A stretch of DNA of 64,000 nucleotides, taken from Actinomadura_C sp036008685 (GTDB lineage Bacteria > Actinomycetota > Actinomycetes > Streptosporangiales > Streptosporangiaceae). The DNA is taken from positions 1 through 64,000 of the forward strand of contig DASYNF010000210.1 in the NCBI GenBank assembly GCA_036008685.1, in the 5' to 3' direction. Of this stretch, positions 47,417 through 56,481 are shown piece after piece. The notes beneath the pieces are model-generated. The model was not told where the DNA came from. It was given only the letters and a program-made list of their open reading frames with translations, and ran no database searches. The position numbers were made by a program, and so were the translations under genes. Every line of letters starts with the position of its first letter. Position 1 is the first letter of the stretch.

Positions 47417-47443
47417 GAGGCCCCGGTGGAACACCGGGACCTC
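47417..47443 (-). terminator. Likely terminator of dapB
   Basis: CCCGGTG and CACCGGG form a 7-bp stem with a GAA loop. It is extended by GAGG/CCTC after one mismatched pair. It lies 17 nt past the dapB stop codon on the - strand. Confidence 0.7.
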
Positions 47444-47459
47444 GGGAGACGGCGACGCG

Positions 47460-48203
47460 CTAGTCGATGCCTAGCAGTGGTTCGATGCCGACGGTGAGCC
47501 GCTCCGGCAGCCCGGCGACGTTGCGGACGGCCAGGAGCACCCCGGGCATGAAGGACTCACGGTTCATCGAGTCATGCCGGACGGTCAGCGTCTCGCCGTG
47601 CCCGCCGAGGAGCACTTCCTGGTGGGCGATCAGGCCCGCGAGCCGTACCGCGTGAACGCGCACGCCGTCGACATCGGCACCGCGGGCTCCGGGCAGCTCG
47701 GAGGTCGTGGCGTCCGGCGACGGTGCCACACCGGCCTTGCCGCGCGCCTCGGCGATCAGCTCGGCCGTGTGGAAGGCCGTGCCGCTGGGAGCGTCGGCCT
47801 TGTTCGGATGGTGCAGTTCGACGATCTCGACGGAGTCGAAGAACGGTGCGGCCTTCTGCGCGAAGTGCATCATGAGCACGGCGCCGATCCCGAAGTTGGG
47901 CCCGATGAGCACGTTGCCGCCCTGGTGGGCGGCCAGCCACTCTCGTACCGTGGCGACCTTGTCGGGACCGAAGCCGGAGGTCCCCACGACGGCGTTGAGC
48001 CCGTGTTCGACGCACCAGCGCAGGTTGTCCATCACCACGTCGGGGTGGGTGAAATCGACCACGACCTCGGCGGCGGTGAGCGGATCACGGTCATCGCCGG
48101 CGTCGAGTGCCGCGACGAGTTCCATGTCCTCCGCGGACTCCACGGCCCGGCACACCTCGGCGCCCATCCGGCCCTTGGCGCCCAGCACCCCGACCTTGAT
48201 CAC
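47460..48203 (-). CDS. dapB: 4-hydroxy-tetrahydrodipicolinate reductase
   Basis: This 247-residue NAD(P)H enzyme performs the second step of the diaminopimelate/lysine route. The nucleotide fold starts IKVGVLGAKGRMGAEVCRAV. The DapB signature ELHHPNKADAPSGTA carries catalytic His and Lys. The first residue is ATG 48203. It is separated from the M16 gene by a strong terminator at 48356, so it has its own promoter in the 48204-48355 gap. dapA is 15 kb away. Confidence 0.95.
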   Translation of the reverse strand: MIKVGVLGAKGRMGAEVCRAVESAEDMELVAALDAGDDRDPLTAAEVVVDFTHPDVVMDNLRWCVEHGLNAVVGTSGFGPDKVATVREWLAAHQGGNVLIGPNFGIGAVLMMHFAQKAAPFFDSVEIVELHHPNKADAPSGTAFHTAELIAEARGKAGVAPSPDATTSELPGARGADVDGVRVHAVRLAGLIAHQEVLLGGHGETLTVRHDSMNRESFMPGVLLAVRNVAGLPERLTVGIEPLLGID

Positions 48204-48355
48204 ATCCGCCTCCTGTCGCTCATCGCGCTGCCGAGCCTATCGGCCGGCTCACCGGCCTTCGCGCACGGGCTCCCGACCGGCCCTCGGGGACAGGGCCACG
48301 CGAAGGGAGAAAGGAGCTCCCCCGGTCCGACGGCGTGAGGGACGGGCCCGACGCG

Positions 48356-48397
48356 CCGCCGGAGGCATGACCGGGCTCCCGGTCATGCCTCCGGCGG
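48356..48397 (-). terminator. 20-bp hairpin terminator after the M16 gene
   Basis: CCGCCGGAGGCATGACCGGG and its exact complement enclose a 2-nt CT gap. It starts 6 nt after the M16 stop on the - strand. Such a long perfect stem should stop transcription of the rpsO-pnp-M16 run before dapB. Confidence 0.9.
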
Positions 48398-48402
48398 GAC
48401 TG

Positions 48403-49731
48403 TCAGAGAGTGAACTCGCGGTCCTTGAAGGGGCCGATGACGGTGAGGGTCATGGGCTGTGCCAGCACCTCGGCCGCCACGGCCCGGATGTCGTCGGGGG
48501 TGACCGCGTCGATCCTGGCGAGGATCTCGTCGACCGACAGCAACTGGTCATAGACCAGTTCGCTCTTGCCGATCCGGCTCATCCGCGAGCCGGTGTCCTC
48601 GAGGCTGAGCACCATGGAGCCGCGTACCTGCCCCTTGCCACGGGCGAGCTCCTCATCGGTGATGCCGTGCTCGGACGCCTTGACGACCTCGTCGCGGCAG
48701 ATCTCCAGCACCTCGTCGACCCGGCCCGGCTGGCAGCCCGCGTAGACACCGAAGGTGCCGGTGTCGGCGTACTGCGAGGTGTAGCTGTAGACCGAGTAGG
48801 CCAGGCCGCGCTTTTCCCGTATCTCCTGGAACAGCCTCGACGACATGCCCCCGCCCAGCGCGGCGTTGAGCACGCCGAGGGCGAAGCGCCGCTCGTCGGT
48901 ACGGGCGAGCCCGGCCCCGCCGAGCACCAGGTGCGCCTGCTCGGTGTCGCGCGGGACCACCCGTACGCCCGGGCTGGTCGCCGCGGCCGCACCGCCGATC
49001 CGCGGCGGGTTGGGGAGCCCGCTGCCGGAGATGCGGTCGGAGAAGGCCGCGCTGACCAGGCCCACGAGCTCGTCGTGGTCGAGGTTGCCGGCCGCCGCCA
49101 CCACGAGATCGGGCGCCAGATAGCGCTCCTGGTAGTAGCGGGAGATGCCGTCACGTGTCAGCGAGTTGATCGACTCGATCGTTCCGAGGATCGGCCGGCC
49201 GAGCGGTGCGTCGCCGTACAGCGCGAGGGCGAACTCGTCATGGATCAGATCGCTCGGGTCGTCGTCGCGCATGGCGATCTCTTCGAGGATCACGCCGCGC
49301 TCGGCCTCGACGTCATCGACCTCGATCAGCGATGACGTCACCATGTCGGAGACGACGTCCACCGCGAGCGGCAGATCGCTGTCGAGGACCCGGGCGTAGT
49401 AGCAGGTGTATTCCTTGGCCGTGAAGGCGTTGAGGTCGCCACCGACCGCGTCGAGCTCGGCCGAGATGTCGAGCGCGGACCGGCGGGACGTGCTCTTGAA
49501 CAGCAGGTGCTCGAGGAAGTGACTCGATCCCGCGTCCGCGATGGCCTCGTCCCGCGACCCCACGCCGACCCAGATCCCGAACGCGGCGGATCGTACGGTC
49601 GGCATCGTCTCGGTGACGATGCGCAACCCCCCGGGAAGCACCGTGCGCCGAACCACCCCGGCGCCATCGGCACCGGGGTGGATCGTGTGTGTCGTGTCGG
49701 GCCCCTGGGCCCGGGCGGTGAGCAGGCTCAC
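48403..49731 (-). CDS. M16 family zinc metallopeptidase (processing-peptidase-like)
   Basis: This 442-residue M16B peptidase has the inverted zinc motif H-x2-E-H at residues 71-75 (HFLEH) and a downstream Glu in the ERGVILEEI helix. In actinobacteria it regularly follows pnp and may degrade peptides or process exported proteins, but no natural substrate is known. The GTG start overlaps the pnp stop as GTGA, so the two are translationally coupled. The protein has no signal peptide. It is full length. Confidence 0.92.
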   Translation of the reverse strand: MSLLTARAQGPDTTHTIHPGADGAGVVRRTVLPGGLRIVTETMPTVRSAAFGIWVGVGSRDEAIADAGSSHFLEHLLFKSTSRRSALDISAELDAVGGDLNAFTAKEYTCYYARVLDSDLPLAVDVVSDMVTSSLIEVDDVEAERGVILEEIAMRDDDPSDLIHDEFALALYGDAPLGRPILGTIESINSLTRDGISRYYQERYLAPDLVVAAAGNLDHDELVGLVSAAFSDRISGSGLPNPPRIGGAAAATSPGVRVVPRDTEQAHLVLGGAGLARTDERRFALGVLNAALGGGMSSRLFQEIREKRGLAYSVYSYTSQYADTGTFGVYAGCQPGRVDEVLEICRDEVVKASEHGITDEELARGKGQVRGSMVLSLEDTGSRMSRIGKSELVYDQLLSVDEILARIDAVTPDDIRAVAAEVLAQPMTLTVIGPFKDREFTL

Positions 49732-52109
49732 GAGTTGCGCTGGCCTCCGTCACGCGAACCCTCACGGCCACCCCGGGTGCGCTGGCGGCGCCGGTCGGAG
49801 GAGCCGCGGCCGCCGTCGCCCTCGGCCGAGGACTCACGAGCCGCCGAGCCGCCGTCGACCGGAGCGCCCTCGGCGGCATCGCCGCCCTCGCCCTCCTCGG
49901 CCGCCTCACGCTCGACGACCTCGACCGGCACCAGCGACAGCTTGCCGCGCTGGTCGATCTCGGTCACCTCGACCTGGATCTTGTCGCCGACCTTGATGAA
50001 GTCGTCGACGTTCTCGATCCGCACGCCGCCGTGCAGCTTGCGGAGCTGCGAGACGTGCAGCAGCCCGTCCTTGCCCGGCAGCAGGGAGACGAACGCACCG
50101 AAGGTGGTGGTCTTCACGACCGTGCCCAGGTAGCGCTCCCCCCTCTCGGGCATGTGCGGGTTGGCGATCGAATTGATGGCCTGACGCGCGGCCTCGGCCG
50201 AGAGGCCGTCGGTGGCACCGACGTAGATCGTGCCATCGTCCTCGATGGTGATCTCGGCGCCCGTCTCGTCCTGGATCGAGTTGATCATCTTGCCCTTCGG
50301 GCCGATGACCTCGCCGATCTTGTCGACCGGGACCTTGATGGTGATGATCCGCGGCGCGTTCGGGCTCATCTCGGCCGGTCCCTCGATGGCCTCCTGCATG
50401 ACGTCCAGGATGGCCAGTCGCGCGGCCTTGGCCTGCTTGAGGGCCGCCGACAGCACCGAGGCCGGAATGCCGTTGAGCTTGGTGTCGAGCTGCAGCGCGG
50501 TGATGACGTCCCGGGTGCCGGCGACCTTGAAGTCCATGTCGCCGAAGGCGTCCTCAGCACCAAGGATGTCGGTCAGCGTGACGTATTCGCCACCCTCGTG
50601 GATGAGGCCCATCGCGATGCCCGCGACCATTTCCTTGAGCGGGACACCCGCGTCGAGGAGGGACATGGTCGACGCGCACACCGCGCCCATCGAGGTGGAG
50701 CCGTTGGAGGCGATGGCCTCCGACACCTGCCGGATGGCGTAGGGGAACTCCTCGCGCGTCGGCAGCACCGGGAGGAGCGCGCGCTCCGCGAGCGCCCCGT
50801 GGCCGATCTCGCGGCGCTTGGGCGAACCGACGCGGCCGGTCTCACCGGTGGAATACGGCGGGAAGTTGTAGTGGTGCATGTAGCGCTTGGTGCGCTCGGG
50901 GTTGAGCGTGTCCACCATCTGCTCCATGCGGAGCATGTTCAGCGTCGACACACCCAGGATCTGGGTCTCGCCGCGATCGAACAGCGCCGAGCCGTGCACC
51001 CGGGGCACCACGTGCGCCTCGGCGGACAGCTGGCGGATGTCCTTGACCCCACGGCCGTCGATCCGGACTCCGTCGCGGATGACGCGTTCACGGATCAGCT
51101 GCTTGGTGAGCGCGCGGAAGGCCGCGGAGATCTCCTTCTCCCTGCCCTCGAAGTCCGGGCCGAGCTTGTCCACGGCGTCGGCCTTGATGGCGTCGAGACG
51201 GGCCTCACGGTCCTGCTTGGCCGCGATGGTGAGCGCCTCGGCGAGCTCGTCGCGCACCGCCGCGGAGACGGCCTCGAAGACGTCGTCCTGGTAGTCGAGG
51301 AAGACGGGATAGTCCGGGGTCGCCCGCTCGCCACCGGACTCGGCGGCGACCTGGTCGGCCAGCCGGCTCTGCGCCTCGCACAGGGTCCTGATGAACGGCT
51401 TGGCCGCCTCGAGGCCCTCCGCGATGGTGTCCTCGGTGGGCGCGGTCTCACCCTCGGCGACGAGCCTCAGGGTGTCCTTGGTGGACTCTGCCTCGACCAT
51501 CATGATCGCGACATCGCCGTCCTCGAGCAGGCGCCCGGCGACGACCATGTCGAACGTGGCGCGCTCGAGCTCGGGGTGGGTCGGGAAGCCGATCCACCGG
51601 CCGTCGATCAGAGCGACGCGCACGCCGCCGATCGGGCCCGAGAAGGGCAGGCCGGCGAGCTGCGTCGACATGGACGCGGCGTTGATCGCGACCACGTCGT
51701 ACAGGTGATCGGGGTGCAGCGCCATGATCGTCTCAACGACCTGGATCTCGTTGCGCAGACCCTTGACGAAGGACGGTCGCAACGGCCGGTCGATGAGCCG
51801 GCAGGTGAGGATGGCGTCCTCGGAGGGACGGCCCTCACGGCGGAAGAACGAGCCGGGGATGCGCCCGGCGGCGTACATGCGCTCCTCGACGTCGACCGTC
51901 AGCGGAAAGAAGTCAAGGTTGTCCTTGGGCTTCTTGGACGCGGTGGTCGCGGAGAGCACCATGGTCTCGTCGTCCAGATAGGCGACGGCGGACCCGGCCG
52001 CCTGACGGGCCAGGCGGCCCGACTCGAAGCGGATCGTGCGAGTTCCGAAGGGGCCGTTGTCGATCACGGCTTCGGCGCTCTGCGCTCCATCTATACGCAC
52101 AGCATCCAC
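49728..52109 (-). CDS. pnp: Polynucleotide phosphorylase (GpsI)
   Basis: This 793-residue phosphorolytic 3'-5' exoribonuclease can also add tails to RNA. It has two RNase PH domains (N-terminal region with AGRIPGSFFRREGRPSEDAI; second with GRVGSPKRREIGHGALAERAL). A KH domain (VIGPKGKMINSIQDETGAEI) and an S1 domain (LPGKDGLLHVSQL) follow. A Gly/Arg/Ser-rich tail of about 60 residues is typical of the phylum. GTG 52109 has AAGGAGG upstream. rpsO lies upstream, the classic rpsO-pnp order, with a terminator-type hairpin between them. Confidence 0.97.
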   Translation of the reverse strand: MDAVRIDGAQSAEAVIDNGPFGTRTIRFESGRLARQAAGSAVAYLDDETMVLSATTASKKPKDNLDFFPLTVDVEERMYAAGRIPGSFFRREGRPSEDAILTCRLIDRPLRPSFVKGLRNEIQVVETIMALHPDHLYDVVAINAASMSTQLAGLPFSGPIGGVRVALIDGRWIGFPTHPELERATFDMVVAGRLLEDGDVAIMMVEAESTKDTLRLVAEGETAPTEDTIAEGLEAAKPFIRTLCEAQSRLADQVAAESGGERATPDYPVFLDYQDDVFEAVSAAVRDELAEALTIAAKQDREARLDAIKADAVDKLGPDFEGREKEISAAFRALTKQLIRERVIRDGVRIDGRGVKDIRQLSAEAHVVPRVHGSALFDRGETQILGVSTLNMLRMEQMVDTLNPERTKRYMHHYNFPPYSTGETGRVGSPKRREIGHGALAERALLPVLPTREEFPYAIRQVSEAIASNGSTSMGAVCASTMSLLDAGVPLKEMVAGIAMGLIHEGGEYVTLTDILGAEDAFGDMDFKVAGTRDVITALQLDTKLNGIPASVLSAALKQAKAARLAILDVMQEAIEGPAEMSPNAPRIITIKVPVDKIGEVIGPKGKMINSIQDETGAEITIEDDGTIYVGATDGLSAEAARQAINSIANPHMPERGERYLGTVVKTTTFGAFVSLLPGKDGLLHVSQLRKLHGGVRIENVDDFIKVGDKIQVEVTEIDQRGKLSLVPVEVVEREAAEEGEGGDAAEGAPVDGGSAARESSAEGDGGRGSSDRRRQRTRGGREGSRDGGQRNS

Positions 52110-52331
52110 GGGGAAACCTCCTTGGTTTCGTGGGTCCCCGCGGTCGTTTCCCCGTCTGCGGCGTTACTTCTCGAGAAGTGCCGGTCTTCGATTGAAGCTC
52201 CCGGCTCGTGCCGGGCACGACCCGAGGGCCACTACCGAGGACCGGCCCTCGACGCGCCGGGTCGGCGCCCGCGGGCTGGCATGTTCAATTGTGGCGCGCG
52301 GTCCCGGGAGGGTGGCGCGCCGGATAAAGGG

Positions 52332-52362
52332 CGAGGGAGTGACTTCCTGAGTCACTCCCTCG
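52332..52362 (-). terminator. Hairpin between rpsO and pnp
   Basis: CGAGGGAGTGACT and its exact complement (13 bp) enclose a 5-nt loop, starting 7 nt past the rpsO stop. On the transcribed strand it is followed by CCCTTTA. It is an attenuator or terminator, as at other rpsO-pnp junctions, and the long gap up to pnp (52110) can hold a pnp promoter. Confidence 0.88.
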
Positions 52363-52369
52363 TCGATCC

Positions 52370-52639
52370 CTAGCGGCGCAGGCCGAGTCGCTCGATCAAC
52401 TGCCGGTAGCGGCTGATCTCCTTGTCCTGCAAGTACTTCAGCAGCCTGCGGCGGCGGCCGACCAGCAGCAGCAGCCCACGGCGGCTGTGGTGGTCATGCT
52501 TGTGGGTCTTGAGGTGCTCCGTCAGATCATTGATCCGGCGGGTCAGCAGCGCGACCTGGACCTCCGGCGATCCGGTGTCTCCCTCAGTGGTCGCGTATTC
52601 AGCGATGATCTGGTTCTTTATGGTGGTGTCGAGCGACAC
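52370..52639 (-). CDS. rpsO: 30S ribosomal protein S15
   Basis: This is an 89-residue primary rRNA-binding protein. DTGSPEVQVALLTRRINDLT and HLKTHKHDHHSRRGLLLLVG are the S15 signature, and the C-terminus ends YRQLIERLGLRR. The start is GTG 52639. The neighbour pnp is downstream on the same strand. Confidence 0.98.
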   Translation of the reverse strand: MSLDTTIKNQIIAEYATTEGDTGSPEVQVALLTRRINDLTEHLKTHKHDHHSRRGLLLLVGRRRRLLKYLQDKEISRYRQLIERLGLRR

Positions 52640-52787
52640 GAGGCTCCTTCATAGGTCGTCACCCGCAGATCCCGGCCATGGAGCAGGCACACGGGTCCGC
52701 ATGGTGCGTTATCGAATGGTCGCCGCATGAGGGTGCAGCAAACCGGCCAGGCATTGCCCCGGCGACTACCCACCGTACCACGACGAG

Positions 52788-53729
52788 TCAGAGGCCAGCG
52801 ATTTCGCGGGTCCTCGCGACGTCCCGGTGCATCTCCTCGATCAGCGCGTCGATGGAGTCGAACTTGAGGGTGTCGCGGATGCGCGAATCGAAGTCCACCG
52901 CCATGTGCTCGCCGTAGAGATCGAGGTCATCGCGGTCCAGGGCGTAGGCCTCCACGGTCCGCTCCTGGCCCTCGAAGGTCGGGTTGGTGCCGATCGAGAT
53001 CGCCGCCGGCCAGCTGAAGCCGGGGTATCGGTCGGAGTCGCCTACCAGCCGGCCCGCGTAGACCCCGTCGGCGGGGATGGCCGTGTGCGACTGCGTCTCC
53101 AGGTTGGCCGTCGGGAAGCCCAGCGCCCGGCCGCGTTGCTGCCCTCGAACCACGACGCCCTCGACCCGGTGCGGCCTGCCGAGCGCATGTGCGGCACGTT
53201 CGACGTCACCGGCCGACAGCCGCTCCCGGATGTAGGTGGAGGAGATCGTGTCCCCGTTGGCCACAAGCGGCACGCCCTCGGCACTGAAGTCGTACTTCTC
53301 CCCGAGCTCGCACAGCAGCGCGACGTCGCCCCTGGCCTTGTGGCCGAAGCGGAAGTTCTCCCCGACCATGACATGGGCCGCGTGCAGGCGGTCCACGAGG
53401 ACCGACTGGACGAATTCGTCCGGCCCCATCCGGGACAGCTCGAGCGTGAACGGGAGCACCATCACCGCGTCGCTGCCGAGTCCCGCGAGCAGATCGGTCC
53501 GCCGCCTGGGCGAGCACAGCAGGGGCGGATGCGTGCCAGGGCGCACCACCTCGTCGGGATGGGGATCAAAGGTGATCACCACGGAGGGCAGGCCACGTCC
53601 GCGGGCCACGTCCGCGGTGCCGCCGATGATGCGCTGGTGACCGCGGTGCACGCCATCGAACACTCCGATGGTGACCACCGATCTGCCCCAGCCGGAGGGA
53701 ACCTCGTCGAGACCGTACCAACGCCGCAC
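52788..53729 (-). CDS. ribF: Bifunctional riboflavin kinase / FAD synthetase
   Basis: This 313-residue enzyme makes FMN and FAD. The FAD synthetase half has SVVTIGVFDGVHRGHQRIIG (nucleotidyltransferase HxGH-type motif) and STYIRERLSAGDV. The riboflavin kinase half has RALGFPTANLE and ISIGTNPTF. GTG 53729 has GAGGAGCGG just upstream. It sits between rpsO and a PAQR-type membrane protein gene, in the usual truB-ribF-rpsO order of this phylum. Confidence 0.95.
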   Translation of the reverse strand: MRRWYGLDEVPSGWGRSVVTIGVFDGVHRGHQRIIGGTADVARGRGLPSVVITFDPHPDEVVRPGTHPPLLCSPRRRTDLLAGLGSDAVMVLPFTLELSRMGPDEFVQSVLVDRLHAAHVMVGENFRFGHKARGDVALLCELGEKYDFSAEGVPLVANGDTISSTYIRERLSAGDVERAAHALGRPHRVEGVVVRGQQRGRALGFPTANLETQSHTAIPADGVYAGRLVGDSDRYPGFSWPAAISIGTNPTFEGQERTVEAYALDRDDLDLYGEHMAVDFDSRIRDTLKFDSIDALIEEMHRDVARTREIAGL

Positions 53730-53806
53730 CCGCTCCTCCTCTCATGAGCCGCCGCCCCAAGCCTGCCATGCGGAGCCCAGTGTTCATGACATCGGCCCCA
53801 TGACCG

Positions 53807-54454
53807 TCATCCGGCCCGGTAGACCACCAGCGATACCGCGATGTACTGGACGACATAGGCGGCCAGCGTGCAGGCGTGGAACACCTCGTGGAAACCGAAC
53901 CACCGCGGTGAAGGGTCCGGCCGGCGAAGACCGTAGACCACGCCCCCCAGACTGTAGAGCGCGCCCCCCACGATGACCAGCACGGTCGCCGCCACCCCGG
54001 CCCCATCGATGAACTGGGGCATCACCACGACCGCGACCCATCCCAGAGCGATGTACAGCGATGTGTAGAGCCAGCGAGGCGCACCGATCCAGACCGCACG
54101 GAAGATCACGCCCGCGACGGCGCCGACCCAGATCACCGAGAGCACCGCGATACGTTCCGCGCCGTCGAGGGCGAGCACCGCGAAGGGCGTGTAGGTCCCC
54201 GCGATGATCAAATAGATGTTGGCGTGGTCGACGCGGCGGAGCACCTCGATCATGAGCCCGGACGCCTGGCCACGGTGATAGGCCCCGGAGACCCCGAAGA
54301 GGAGACCGGAGGCCATGGCATAGACCGCGGCCGCCAGGCGAGCCTGCGGGGTCGGGCCCAGGGCGACCAGCACGAATCCCGCGATCACCACCACGGGAAG
54401 GGCTCCCAGGTGCAGCCATCCGCGCATCTTCGGCCGCACGGCACGATGATCCAT
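53807..54454 (-). CDS. Hemolysin III / PAQR family membrane protein
   Basis: This 215-residue protein has seven predicted spans. SGAYHRG, DHANIYLIIAGTYTPFAVL and FGFHEVFHACTLAAY carry the conserved Ser, Asp and His residues that mark PAQR (adiponectin-receptor-like) hydrolases of lipids. Function in bacteria is unsettled, and some affect membrane lipid or toxin phenotypes. ATG 54454 was chosen. The GTG at 54490 would add 12 residues and lie 2 nt from the operator. A TACG-type repeat operator at 54493 controls it. It interrupts the truB-ribF pair. Confidence 0.85.
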   Translation of the reverse strand: MDHRAVRPKMRGWLHLGALPVVVIAGFVLVALGPTPQARLAAAVYAMASGLLFGVSGAYHRGQASGLMIEVLRRVDHANIYLIIAGTYTPFAVLALDGAERIAVLSVIWVGAVAGVIFRAVWIGAPRWLYTSLYIALGWVAVVVMPQFIDGAGVAATVLVIVGGALYSLGGVVYGLRRPDPSPRWFGFHEVFHACTLAAYVVQYIAVSLVVYRAG

Positions 54455-54492
54455 TATTGCTGTGGCCCTACGGCCACTTCCTTGATCCACTC

Positions 54493-54527
54493 AACTTACG
54501 ATAGCGTAGGTTACGCAACCGTAGGTT
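54493..54527. promoter_or_regulatory. TetR-type operator with repeated CGTAGGTT / TTACG half-sites
   Basis: AACTTACG (54493-54500), then ATAG, then CGTAGGTT (54505-54512) make an inverted repeat with one mismatch. A second CGTAGGTT (54520-54527) follows a TTACG. So three to four half-sites with a 15-bp period are present just before the PAQR gene. The layout is typical of a TetR/FadR-style repressor binding as two dimers. No such regulator gene is nearby. Confidence 0.65.
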
Positions 54528-54583
54528 GATGGTGCACCGTGACCCTCCTCACTGCCGGGCCCACGGCGCCCACGCCGGCGGCC

Positions 54584-55453
54584 TCAGGGAACGAAGACGG
54601 CCAGCGGCCTGGCGACCTCTCCGGTCTCCTCGACCAGCGCGAGCAGGGTGCCGTCGGGTGCGTAGATCCCCACCGGGCCGGGGCCCAGCCCGGCCGCGGC
54701 GAGCCTGCCGCCGTGCGCGACCTTCCGGGCGTCGTCCTCGGACACGTCGCGGCGTGGAAAGGCCGCGGCCACCGCCTCCTCCATCGGGAGTACGTCCAGT
54801 GACCCGGCCAGCTCATCGAGCGTGTGGGCCATGCCCAGGCCGTACGGTCCGACACGGGTGCGACGCAGGGCCGTCAGGTGCCCGCCGACCCGCAGGTCCT
54901 CTCCCAGGTCACGGGCGAGAGACCGGATGTAGGTGCCACTGGAGCAGGTGATCGAAGCCTCGACGTCCACCACGTCGCCGTGCCGCCGTATGTCGCGGAC
55001 GGTGAAGTCGTGCACGGTGACCGGCCGTGCCTTGAGCTCGACCTCTTCGCCCGCACGGGCCATCTTGTAGGCCCGCCGGCCGTTGACCTTGATGGCACTG
55101 ACCTGGGGGGGCACCTGCCGGATCTCGCCCGTCAGGGCGGCGATCCCCGCATGCACTGCCTCGTCGCTCACCTCCGAGGCGGGGGTGGAGCCGACGATCT
55201 CTCCCTCGGCGTCGTCGGTGTTGGTCGACTGGCCGAGCCGGATCGTGGCCTCATAGACCTTCTCGGTCAGTGCGAGGTGGCCGAGGAGCCGGGTCGCCTT
55301 CTCCACGCCCACGACCAGCACGCCGGTCGCCATGGGGTCGAGTGTGCCGGCGTGCCCGACCCTGCGGGTCCCGGCGAGCCGGCGCAGCCGGGCGACCACG
55401 TCGTGGGAGGTCAAGCCCGCGGGCTTGTCCACGACCACAAGTCCTGAAGTCAT
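54584..55453 (-). CDS. truB: tRNA pseudouridine(55) synthase
   Basis: This is a 289-residue TruB-family enzyme. Catalytic Asp39 lies in GTLDPMATGVL, and the TruB motif VDKPAGLTSHDVV sits at the start. SGTYIRSLARDLG and RRTRVGPYGL come later, and a PUA-like C-terminal region closes the chain. The start ATG overlaps the stop of the upstream phosphoesterase gene (ATGA). It is the last member of the close rbfA-truB chain. Confidence 0.96.
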   Translation of the reverse strand: MTSGLVVVDKPAGLTSHDVVARLRRLAGTRRVGHAGTLDPMATGVLVVGVEKATRLLGHLALTEKVYEATIRLGQSTNTDDAEGEIVGSTPASEVSDEAVHAGIAALTGEIRQVPPQVSAIKVNGRRAYKMARAGEEVELKARPVTVHDFTVRDIRRHGDVVDVEASITCSSGTYIRSLARDLGEDLRVGGHLTALRRTRVGPYGLGMAHTLDELAGSLDVLPMEEAVAAAFPRRDVSEDDARKVAHGGRLAAAGLGPGPVGIYAPDGTLLALVEETGEVARPLAVFVP

Positions 55454-56481
55454 TGTGCGTCCAAGAGTTCTCGCAACCGGTCCATGCCGGCCTCCACGTC
55501 ATCGCCGATGGCGAAGGCCGCGGCCAGGCGATGTCCCCCGCCCCCGAGCCGTGTACAGGCCAGCCCGACGTCCACGCGGCCCTTCGACCGGGTGGAGACG
55601 TACCAGCCGTTGTCGTCGGTCTGCTTGCAGACCACCGCGACCTCGGCCTCGTCGGTGCGGCGGACCACGTCGATGACCCCCTCCAGCAGGTCGTACGGGA
55701 CATCCCGGACGGCGCGGTCGGCCCTGCTGACGGTGGTCCACACCAGGCCGAGCCCGCCGGCCGCCGCGGATTCGAGCCGGGCCCTGCCGACGGCCCCGGC
55801 CAGCACCTGCAGATAGCCGAAGGGCACGCGGTCCCACAGCTCCCGCCCGACCATGTCCGGCCGTACGCCCGTCTCGAGCAGGCGCCCGGCGAGCGCATGC
55901 ACCTCAGGCGTGGTGGCGGCGTACTTGAACGAGCCGGTGTCGCTGGCCAGACCGGCGTACAGGCCGAGTGCGATGTCCCGGGTCAGTTCGACCCCGAGCC
56001 TGCTGATCAAGGTCTCCGCCAGTACGGCCGTCGCCGCGGCACCGGGTCTCACCAGATGCACGGTGCCGTAGCCGGTGTTGGACGCATGGTGATCGACGAC
56101 GATCAGTTCCCGGGCCTTCTCGGCATGCGGCGCGAGGGCGCCGAGCCTTTCCACGCTCGCGGCGTCGAACGTCACCATGAGGTCCGGGGCGACCGGGAAG
56201 CCGGCCGGCTCGACGAGCCGTTCCCGCCCCGGCAGGAACCGCAGCATCGTCGGGACCGTGAAGGGGTCACCGAACGAGGCCACGCACCGTTTGCCCAGCA
56301 CATGCATGGCCTGGGCGAACGCGAGCATGGACCCGAGCGCGTCGCCGTCCGGGAAGACATGGCAGGCCAGGCAGATCTCCTCGGCCTCCTCGACCAGGGC
56401 CACGGCCCGGTCCCAGGCGGGGGCACCGTCCCAGGCGGCACGGCCCTCCCCCGCCGCGGCGTCCCTATGGCTGGTGGTCAC
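55450..56481 (-). CDS. DHH/DHHA1 phosphoesterase (NrnA-like oligoribonuclease / pAp phosphatase)
   Basis: This 343-residue manganese phosphoesterase has CHVFPDGDALGSMLAFA (DHH motif I variant with Asp), VVDHHASN (the DHH motif) and GGGHRLAAAFAIG (DHHA1 RNA-binding end). NrnA enzymes digest nanoRNA and pAp. The GTG start overlaps rbfA, and the gene stop overlaps truB, both as 4-nt overlaps, so the three are translationally coupled. It is the common rbfA-nrnA-truB order. Confidence 0.93.
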   Translation of the reverse strand: MTTSHRDAAAGEGRAAWDGAPAWDRAVALVEEAEEICLACHVFPDGDALGSMLAFAQAMHVLGKRCVASFGDPFTVPTMLRFLPGRERLVEPAGFPVAPDLMVTFDAASVERLGALAPHAEKARELIVVDHHASNTGYGTVHLVRPGAAATAVLAETLISRLGVELTRDIALGLYAGLASDTGSFKYAATTPEVHALAGRLLETGVRPDMVGRELWDRVPFGYLQVLAGAVGRARLESAAAGGLGLVWTTVSRADRAVRDVPYDLLEGVIDVVRRTDEAEVAVVCKQTDDNGWYVSTRSKGRVDVGLACTRLGGGGHRLAAAFAIGDDVEAGMDRLRELLDAQ

